This document shows positions 6,930 through 11,339 of a stretch of DNA of 11,339 nt, piece after piece. Each line of letters starts with the position of its first letter. Position 1 is the stretch's first letter. The translations under genes and the position numbers were made by a program. Where the stretch lies: contig SKWP01000466.1 of the NCBI GenBank assembly GCA_007128865.1, positions 1 to 11,339 of the forward strand, in the 5' to 3' direction. This DNA is from Paracoccaceae bacterium (lineage in GTDB: Bacteria > Pseudomonadota > Alphaproteobacteria > Rhodobacterales > Rhodobacteraceae). The notes under the pieces were generated by a model. It was not told the origin of the DNA. It searched no databases and saw only the letters and a program-made list of their open reading frames with translations.

Positions 6930-7235
6930 TCAGGACTGGAAATCGAATTCCTGCAGCAATACCGCGAGCTGGGCACCATGCATGTCGCGGTCATGTCGGC
7001 TGCCCTGGACTACCGGCCTTGGCATCGAGAATTTCACGACACCCAGATCGGGAATGTCGAAGCGCTTGAGCGTCTGGCTCGGCACCTGAAAGAGCGCTGC
7101 CACAGCCGGTGTCGCAAGGCGCTTGCTGACCTGTTCGAAAACCTCGGGCGAGCCGCAGAAAACATCGACGGTCACCCAGAATGGACCGGCGTTCTTCGAA
7201 CTGATCCGGCGTACCACATCACCCAGTCTTGGCAT
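6930..7235 (-). CDS. DUF4387 domain-containing protein
   Basis: 101 residues, full length for the DUF4387 family. Family blocks are RRISSKNAGPFWVTVDVF (9-26), KRFDIPDLGVVKFSMPRP in the middle, and GSRHDRDMHGAQLAVLL near the C-terminus. The function is unknown. The ATG at 7233-7235 overlaps the last 17 bp of the AtuA-family gene in another frame; GGAG lies 7 nt upstream of it, so translation is likely coupled. DUF4387 proteins commonly sit next to DUF1446/AtuA proteins, and some larger AtuA proteins carry a small C-terminal domain instead. This suggests that the two act as partners. It is soluble, with no signal peptide and no invariant cysteine pair that would indicate a metal centre. Confidence 0.88.
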   Translation of the reverse strand: MPRLGDVVRRISSKNAGPFWVTVDVFCGSPEVFEQVSKRLATPAVAALFQVPSQTLKRFDIPDLGVVKFSMPRPVVQGSRHDRDMHGAQLAVLLQEFDFQS

Positions 7236-8589
7236 TGCCGATCTCCGTTACCTCCAGCCGGAACGCCTCCATCGGGTCGTCCAGTTCCATGACATGATTG
7301 AGCGCGAATTCATAGAACGCGCCGCGGCTTGACTGAGCCGGGGAATAGGGAAAGGCAAAGGTGGGCAGCGCCTCGTCCTCGGTCAGCGGATAATGCAGAA
7401 CAAAGGGGTTTATCAGGCGGCCGATCTCGTCTGCGGTCTCGGCGCTGGCGGCGGTGATCAGCCCCAGGACGCCCACCTCGACCGGGTCGCCCTGACGATG
7501 CTCGGCCGCGCCAAGGGCGCCGTCGACCCCGATGAGACGGAATTCGAGAGTATAGTCTGCTGCGCCCAGCCCCATGCGCGCGGCGATCTGTTCGGTCAGG
7601 AATGCATGCAGTTTTTCGGTCCATTCCCGTGCGTGGCGCACATAGCGTTCTTCGCGCAGGATCGCGAGAATGGTTGTCTGATGGCCGGCCAGCCGGGCAC
7701 CTTCGAGCTTGACGGTGTATTTGCCGGGTACCCAGCGTGCGCCCTCGACCCGAACCTTTCGGCTGTCGAGCGCGCTGTAACGGGCTTCGGAAACGTCAAG
7801 GTACCCGCCCGGCTCGTACAGCCTGAACGGGTCGCTGTTTTCGTAGAGCATGTGTGCGGACACCGAATAGGGTGTGCAGGTTGCCCCTTTGGCCATGGGT
7901 TCGACGGTAAAGCCAATGCGATCGAATTCGACCATGACCACACCGCTGGTCGGGTTGGAACTGCACTGGGCGCCGCATTCGGCGATCTTGGCGCCGTGCC
8001 AGGCGCCGCCCGGGTGTTCGCCCCGCATCAGGGGCAGGGCGGCAACGGTTGCCGTGTCCGTCATCCGGCCGGCAATCACGATATCGGCGCCGGTGGCAAG
8101 TGCGGCCTGCATCTGTTCGACACCGGCCAGCGCGACGATATTGGTCATCGAGTCGAGCGATCCCTGGTCCAGATCGGGCGCCGGGGTCAAGGGATGCACA
8201 CGCCCGGCTGCAAGCGCCGCCGCCACCCTCGATGCGGGCTGGCTGGAATAAAGCCGCGCCACCCGGAGCCGCTGGCCAAGCTCGGCGGCGATCTCCCGGG
8301 TGATGTCGAACAGCCAGTCCACCGTTTCGTCGGTGCCGCAGGTTCCGGCCGACCCGATGACCAGCGGCACGCCGGCTGCGGCCCTGGCCTGCATCAGCGC
8401 ACGCCATTCGGCCTTGCACGAACCCCGCGAATACTTCGATGTGCCCGAACCCAGCGAAAACGGTCCGCTATCGGTCGATCCTCCGTCGATGCAGATGATG
8501 TCCGGTCGCGCGGCAACGCCATGGTCGAGCGCTGCCTGCTGGAACCCGAGCCCAAGCACGCCGGCCGGAACGAGTACACGTGTCGGCAT
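7219..8589 (-). CDS. Acyclic terpene utilisation AtuA family protein (DUF1446)
   Basis: 456 residues, matching the stand-alone DUF1446 core. Family blocks: VLVPAGVLGLG (5-15), IDGGSTDSGPFSLGSGTSKYS (34-54), IGSAGTCGTDETVDW (78-92, with Cys84), DIVIAGRMTDTATVAALPLM, and a Cys-containing CGAQCSSN segment. The founding member belongs to the Pseudomonas atu cluster for citronellol and geraniol breakdown, but the biochemical role of AtuA is not established. No other atu gene is visible here, so terpene use should not be assumed. The ATG at 8587-8589 (GGGGA 8 nt upstream) is preferred to the GTG at 8623-8625, because the family starts just before the VLVPAGVLG block. First gene of a two-gene operon with DUF4387, divergent from the lyase-TTT operon. 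A good sigma-70-type promoter lies upstream at 8667-8695. Confidence 0.9.
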   Translation of the reverse strand: MPTRVLVPAGVLGLGFQQAALDHGVAARPDIICIDGGSTDSGPFSLGSGTSKYSRGSCKAEWRALMQARAAAGVPLVIGSAGTCGTDETVDWLFDITREIAAELGQRLRVARLYSSQPASRVAAALAAGRVHPLTPAPDLDQGSLDSMTNIVALAGVEQMQAALATGADIVIAGRMTDTATVAALPLMRGEHPGGAWHGAKIAECGAQCSSNPTSGVVMVEFDRIGFTVEPMAKGATCTPYSVSAHMLYENSDPFRLYEPGGYLDVSEARYSALDSRKVRVEGARWVPGKYTVKLEGARLAGHQTTILAILREERYVRHAREWTEKLHAFLTEQIAARMGLGAADYTLEFRLIGVDGALGAAEHRQGDPVEVGVLGLITAASAETADEIGRLINPFVLHYPLTEDEALPTFAFPYSPAQSSRGAFYEFALNHVMELDDPMEAFRLEVTEIGNAKTG

Positions 8590-8666
8590 TCGGTCTGTCC
8601 CCGTAACGGTGAATGATCGCTGCACCGTCCCGTGTCCAGACCCGGAGCGGTTGCGAAGGTGACGCG

Positions 8667-8695
8667 ATCATAACGCCCTTCCACCTCACTGTGAA
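8667..8695 (-). promoter_or_regulatory. Promoter of the AtuA-DUF4387 operon
   Basis: On the minus strand, TTCACA (8690-8695) and TATGAT (8667-8672) are separated by exactly 17 bp. Each hexamer matches the housekeeping consensus at five of six bases. The predicted start is near 8660, giving a leader of about 70 nt before the AtuA ATG. This is the cleanest promoter in the window. Confidence 0.7.
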
Positions 8696-8706
8696 GTGTT
8701 GACAGT
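8688..8706. promoter_or_regulatory. Candidate operator shared by the two divergent operons
   Basis: Interrupted 19-bp palindrome ACTGTgAAgtgTTgACAGT; seven of nine base pairs are symmetrical around 8697. It covers the minus-strand -35 (8690-8695) and the plus-strand TTGACA (8699-8704), so one bound dimer could block or activate both promoters. No regulator gene is in the window, so the binding family is unknown. Confidence 0.6.
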
Positions 8707-8729
8707 TGGCGATCCGGCTGGTCTTGTAA
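8699..8729 (+). promoter_or_regulatory. Candidate promoter of the lyase-TTT operon
   Basis: A perfect TTGACA -35 at 8699-8704. The -10 is poor: with spacers of 17 to 19 bp the options are TCTTGT, CTTGTA or TTGTAA. An activator may be required. A start near 8734-8736 would give a leader of only about 20 nt. Confidence 0.45.
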
Positions 8730-8738
8730 GCATGTTTA
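8727..8738. promoter_or_regulatory. Second small dyad near the lyase start site
   Basis: TAAgCATGtTTA, a 12-bp palindrome with one mismatched pair, between the presumed -10 region and the lyase start codon. It could be an auxiliary operator or chance. Confidence 0.3.
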
Positions 8739-8756
8739 GCAAGCGATGGGGTGCCG

Positions 8757-9635
8757 ATGCGGGCGACGACAAGACTCAGGGCGGCGATGCAGCAGCGGTC
8801 CGCGATGATCGTGCCGGGGGCAGCAAATGCGCTCTTTGCCCGAATCATCGCCGATCTGGGCTTTCCGGCCGTTTATGTGACAGGTGCCGGCGTTGCCAAC
8901 ATGCGGTTGGGTGCGCCCGACATTGGCCTGACCACGGTTACCGAACTGGCCGAGTCAACCGCCGCGATTGCCGACGCGACCGACCTTCCGCTCATCGTGG
9001 ACATGGATACCGGCTTTGGCAATGCACTGAACGTGGTGCGCAGCGTGAGGCTGCTCGAAAGGGCAGGGGCCGCGGCGCTGCAGATGGAAGACCAGGTGTT
9101 TCCAAAGCGCTGCGGTCACTTTGCCGGCAAGGACGTGATCCCCGCATCCGAGATGGTGGACAAGATCAGGGCCGCGGTCGACACCCGCCGCGACGGCGAT
9201 CTGCAGATCGTGGCGCGAACCGACGCCCGCGCCATCGAAGGTCTCGATGCGGCCCTCGATCGTGCCCGGCGCTACATCGAGGCCGGCGCCGATGCCACCT
9301 TTGTCGAGGCTCCCGTCAGTCTTGACGAATTGCGCCGGATTCCGGCCGGCCTTGCGGTGCCGCAGTTCGCGAACATGGTTCACGGCGGCAAGACGCCGGA
9401 ACCGGGGCAGGCCGTGCTTGCCGAAATGGGTTATTCCGTGGTGCTTTACGCCAATGCATCGCTGCAGGCTGCCATTCGCGGTGCGGCACAGGCCCTGGGC
9501 ATGCTGAAGGCCGATGGAGATCTTTCAAGGGCAGCGGAACTGCTTGCCGGCTTCGACGAGCGACAGCGCGTTGTCGGCAAGGACGACTGGGATGCGCTGG
9601 AGGCCCGATACCGGTCCGAGACCACCGGTGTCTGA
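8757..9635 (+). CDS. Isocitrate lyase/PEP mutase superfamily lyase
   Basis: 292 residues, the usual length for methylisocitrate lyase and oxaloacetate decarboxylase relatives. Mg-binding acidic residues are in place: Asp55 (GAPDIG), Asp82 and Asp84 (VDMDTGFGN), Glu111 (MEDQ). The catalytic loop KRCGH spans 117-121 with Cys119, which in true lyases acts as the general acid/base. PEP mutases lack this Cys, so C-C bond cleavage of a 2-hydroxy or tertiary-hydroxy diacid is expected, giving a 2-oxoacid such as pyruvate or glyoxylate. The C-terminal half (FANMVHGGKTPEP) differs from classical PrpB, and no prpC or prpD is nearby, so another substrate such as a dimethylmalate-like acid is possible. 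The ATG at 8757 (GGGG 5 nt upstream) is preferred to the GTG at 8751; the two differ by two residues. First gene of the operon with tctCBA. Confidence 0.9.
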   Translation: MRATTRLRAAMQQRSAMIVPGAANALFARIIADLGFPAVYVTGAGVANMRLGAPDIGLTTVTELAESTAAIADATDLPLIVDMDTGFGNALNVVRSVRLLERAGAAALQMEDQVFPKRCGHFAGKDVIPASEMVDKIRAAVDTRRDGDLQIVARTDARAIEGLDAALDRARRYIEAGADATFVEAPVSLDELRRIPAGLAVPQFANMVHGGKTPEPGQAVLAEMGYSVVLYANASLQAAIRGAAQALGMLKADGDLSRAAELLAGFDERQRVVGKDDWDALEARYRSETTGV

Positions 9636-9643
9636 AAGCCCGT

Positions 9644-9672
9644 TTGACAAGTCGGGGCGTCCATAGCATCAC
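9644..9672 (+). promoter_or_regulatory. Possible internal promoter before tctC
   Basis: A perfect TTGACA (9644-9649) lies just past the lyase stop; with a 17-bp spacer the -10 is CATCAC (three of six matches). It could give extra tctC transcript. The weak -10 limits confidence. Confidence 0.35.
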
Positions 9673-9697
9673 ACGAGGAAAACCGGATATGGCAACA

Positions 9698-9704
9698 GGG
9701 AGGA
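9698..9704 (+). promoter_or_regulatory. Shine-Dalgarno site that fixes the tctC start
   Basis: GGGAGGA, 8 nt before the ATG at 9713. It decides in favour of that start over the in-frame ATG at 9689, whose GAGGAA is farther away. Confidence 0.7.
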
Positions 9705-9712
9705 ACTCTGCC

Positions 9713-10666
9713 ATGACAACGATCAAGACGCTCAAGGCGTTTGCCGCGGCCGCGGCCGCCACAACCCTTCTGGTGGGGCCGGTGGCCGCCGCCGACAACT
9801 ACCCGACGCGGGGCGTGAGCTGGGTGATTCCGTTCGGCGCAGGCGGTGGCACGGACCGGCTCTCGCGGCTGTTCGTGGCGGAGTCCGAGCGCATTGTCGG
9901 CCAGACGCTTACCGTGGAAAACCACGCAGGTGCCGGCGGCGTCACCGGCTGGAGCCATGTGCTCGGCCAGCCCGCCGACGGCTATACCATCTTCAACGCC
10001 TCGCCGACGCCGGTCATCACCCTGCTGACCGAGGAAGAGCCGCCCTTCGATCCGACCGAGATCGAGATCATCGCCTATATCGGTGCCTTTGCCTCGATCC
10101 TCGTGACGCGCGAGTCGGATTTCCCCGACTGGGAATCCTTTGCCGCAGCGGCGCAGGAGCGTCCGATCACCATCGGCGGGACCAACGCCACCCTGCTGGG
10201 CGTGGCCAACACCCTGTCGCAGGCCGGAATCGACGTGATCTATGTCTCGTACTCCAGCACCGGCGAGGCGGTGACCGACTTCCTCGGCGGCCATATCGAC
10301 GCCACCGCGGCGACCGAATCGACCTCTGCCACCATCGTTCCCGAAAACGGTGTCGCGATTCTGAATACCTCCTCGATCCCGCTGTCGGCAGATATGGCCG
10401 AGGCGCTGGGCAACCCGCCGATGTCGCGCGACTTCGGCTTTAACGGGCTTGCCTCGCCGCGCTGGGTCGGCATGCATCCCGACACGCCGGAGGAGCTGCT
10501 TCAGGCAGCGGCCGAGATGGTGGGCAAGATCGCCATGGATCCGGTGGTTCAGGAAAGCTGGGAGGCTTCGGGCGAACCGATCGTCTACCTCAACCGTGAA
10601 GAGGCTTCGGCCGACTACGCCGCCCTTGTCGAGGCGCTGCGCAGCGCGGTCAAGCTGCTCGACTGA
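9713..10666 (+). CDS. tctC: TTT transporter solute-binding protein (TctC/Bug family)
   Basis: Periplasmic receptor of a tripartite tricarboxylate transporter, 317 residues, typical for the family. Residues 1-27 are a Sec signal peptide (basic MTTIKTLK, an alanine-rich core, cleavage after VAAA) followed by DNYPTRGV, the standard mature start. The family ligand loops are present: VIPFGAGGGTDRLSR, then ENHAGAGGVTGWSHV and the PADGYT turn. Bug proteins bind small di- or tricarboxylates through these loops; ligand identity varies widely and cannot be read here. Start choice rests on the GGGAGGA at 9698. It follows the lyase by 77 nt on the same strand and precedes tctB. A hairpin after its stop could raise its output relative to the membrane subunits, as fits a receptor needed in excess. 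Confidence 0.94.
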   Translation: MTTIKTLKAFAAAAAATTLLVGPVAAADNYPTRGVSWVIPFGAGGGTDRLSRLFVAESERIVGQTLTVENHAGAGGVTGWSHVLGQPADGYTIFNASPTPVITLLTEEEPPFDPTEIEIIAYIGAFASILVTRESDFPDWESFAAAAQERPITIGGTNATLLGVANTLSQAGIDVIYVSYSSTGEAVTDFLGGHIDATAATESTSATIVPENGVAILNTSSIPLSADMAEALGNPPMSRDFGFNGLASPRWVGMHPDTPEELLQAAAEMVGKIAMDPVVQESWEASGEPIVYLNREEASADYAALVEALRSAVKLLD

Positions 10667-10684
10667 CCGATTGGCACAATCGCG

Positions 10685-10707
10685 GGGGCCGGCCTTCCGC
10701 CGGCCCC
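10685..10707 (+). terminator. Hairpin between tctC and tctB, candidate partial terminator
   Basis: GGGGCCGGC-cttcc-GCCGGCCCC: a perfect 9-bp stem with a 5-nt loop, followed by TGTTTG. It lies 18 nt after the tctC stop and 24 nt before the tctB start. The U-tract is short, so read-through is expected. It may instead protect the tctC mRNA end. Confidence 0.6.
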
Positions 10708-10731
10708 TGTTTGCCCATGGAACCCGATCCG

Positions 10732-11205
10732 ATGTCGAACTGGTACAGAACCAACCAGGCCGTAGGTGTCTATCTTGCGATCCTGATCGGAGCTCTGATC
10801 GTCTATCTGTGGAACATGCCCTGGGTTCACCGGGTGATGCGCGACGGCTTCCTGCTGGGCTTCTTCCCGATGCTCGGTGCCGTGGCGATGTTTCTGTTCA
10901 GTGCCGCGATGATCGTGGACCCGCTTCGCCGCGAGACCCCCGAAGCTCTGGAACGGTTCCGGATTGGTGACGTGCTTCTGCCGCTGGCGATGCTGCTGGG
11001 GATTGCCGCCTACTTCATGCTGATGATGCAGATCGGATTCGTGCTGGCTACGCCGCTGTTCGTCTTCGTCTACATGGTCTGGTTCCGGGTGCGACCCTGG
11101 CGTCTGCTGGTGGGGCTGTCGCTGGTGGTGCCGACCACGATCTACATAGCTTTCAGCCTTCTGGGGGTGCGCTTGCCCCACGGCATCCTGCCGCCGCTGA
11201 TCTGA
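10732..11205 (+). CDS. tctB: TTT transporter small membrane subunit (TctB family)
   Basis: 157 residues with about five hydrophobic segments: about 11-29, 45-64, 84-103, 104-118 and 122-143, the usual plan for the small integral subunit. Sequence identity within TctB is low, so the call rests on size, hydropathy and position between tctC and tctA. It should form the inner-membrane complex with TctA. The start is uncertain: ATG at 10717 (five residues longer) has no ribosome-binding site and sits against the hairpin, while ATG at 10732 has only a distant GGAA (10719-10722). I chose 10732 because the mature-looking sequence MSNWYRTNQ begins there. The tctA start follows by 15 nt. Confidence 0.87.
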   Translation: MSNWYRTNQAVGVYLAILIGALIVYLWNMPWVHRVMRDGFLLGFFPMLGAVAMFLFSAAMIVDPLRRETPEALERFRIGDVLLPLAMLLGIAAYFMLMMQIGFVLATPLFVFVYMVWFRVRPWRLLVGLSLVVPTTIYIAFSLLGVRLPHGILPPLI

Positions 11206-11220
11206 CCGCTGGAGAAGGCA

Positions 11221-11339
11221 ATGCTGCACATCGATGCGTTTTATGCTGCGCTGGAACTGGTCTTTACCGTCGAGACCATGTTCTGGCTTGCCGCCGGTGT
11301 CTTTCTCGGCGTGGGGCTGGGCGCAATTCCCGGCCTGAC
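11221..11339 (+). CDS. tctA: TTT transporter large membrane subunit TctA (first 39 codons, truncated by window edge)
   Basis: The N-terminus of the large permease, normally about 500 residues, of which 39 are visible. After a short soluble start (MLHIDAFYAALELVFTVE) comes a hydrophobic segment MFWLAAGVFLGVGLGAIPGL. The GxxxGAIPGL motif is the conserved signature of the first TctA transmembrane repeat. GGAG (11211-11214) is 6 nt upstream of the ATG. With tctB and tctC it completes the transporter. The frame is intact to the right edge. Confidence 0.9.
   Translation, partial: MLHIDAFYAALELVFTVETMFWLAAGVFLGVGLGAIPGL

Noticed and set aside
7219..8589. Acyclic terpene (citronellol/geraniol) catabolic cluster
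   Set aside because: Only the AtuA-like gene is present. No carboxylase, acyl-CoA dehydrogenase or other atu partners are visible, so the family name does not define the pathway here.
7393..8616. Plus-strand frame of 407 codons
   Set aside because: It is a shadow of the AtuA-family gene, which has clear family blocks.
9446..10477. Minus-strand frame of 343 codons
   Set aside because: It is antisense to tctC and the end of the lyase; Arg/Gly/His-rich with no recognisable domain.
1..11339. Mobile element, CRISPR array or phage-defence system
   Set aside because: There are no transposase, integrase, cas, toxin-antitoxin or phage-like proteins and no regularly spaced direct repeats. The genes present are transport and metabolic.

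Overview
The window is GC-rich bacterial DNA in which almost every base belongs to a tightly packed metabolic or transport gene. Gene content, short intergenic gaps, ATGA stop/start overlaps and protein style suggest an alphaproteobacterium, probably Rhodobacterales (a Paracoccus or Rhodobacter relative). That placement is inferred from the style of the proteins, not from a marker gene. I see no rRNA, tRNA, CRISPR array, insertion sequence or prophage.

Layout. (1) Positions 1-3990, minus strand: a four-gene ABC importer operon of the BMP (basic membrane protein / nucleoside-type) family. Transcription runs ATPase, permease, permease, substrate-binding protein, and the last gene is cut by the left edge. 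(2) 3991-4418: an intergenic, possibly structured leader and promoter region. (3) 4419-4799, plus: a small alphaproteobacterial-type protein of unknown function. (4) 4975-6643, minus: pirin followed by a DUF938 methyltransferase-like gene, with a long imperfect hairpin between them. (5) 6930-8589, minus: a DUF4387 protein and an AtuA/DUF1446-family protein, overlapping and co-transcribed. (6) 8757 to the right edge, plus: an isocitrate lyase/PEP mutase-superfamily lyase, then tctC, tctB and the start of tctA, a tripartite tricarboxylate transporter (TTT).

The most interesting part is blocks 5 and 6. The AtuA-DUF4387 pair and the lyase-TTT operon diverge from one 167-bp promoter region. There, an interrupted 19-bp palindrome (8688-8706) covers the -35 boxes of both directions. 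This looks like a co-regulated uptake-and-breakdown module for an organic acid. The TTT solute-binding protein would capture a carboxylate, TctAB would import it, AtuA/DUF4387 would carry out an unknown conversion, and the lyase, which has an intact KRCGH catalytic motif, would cleave the product to a 2-oxoacid. The substrate cannot be read from the sequence, and no regulator gene lies in the window.

Long open frames on the strand opposite most of these genes are high-GC shadows and are not annotated.
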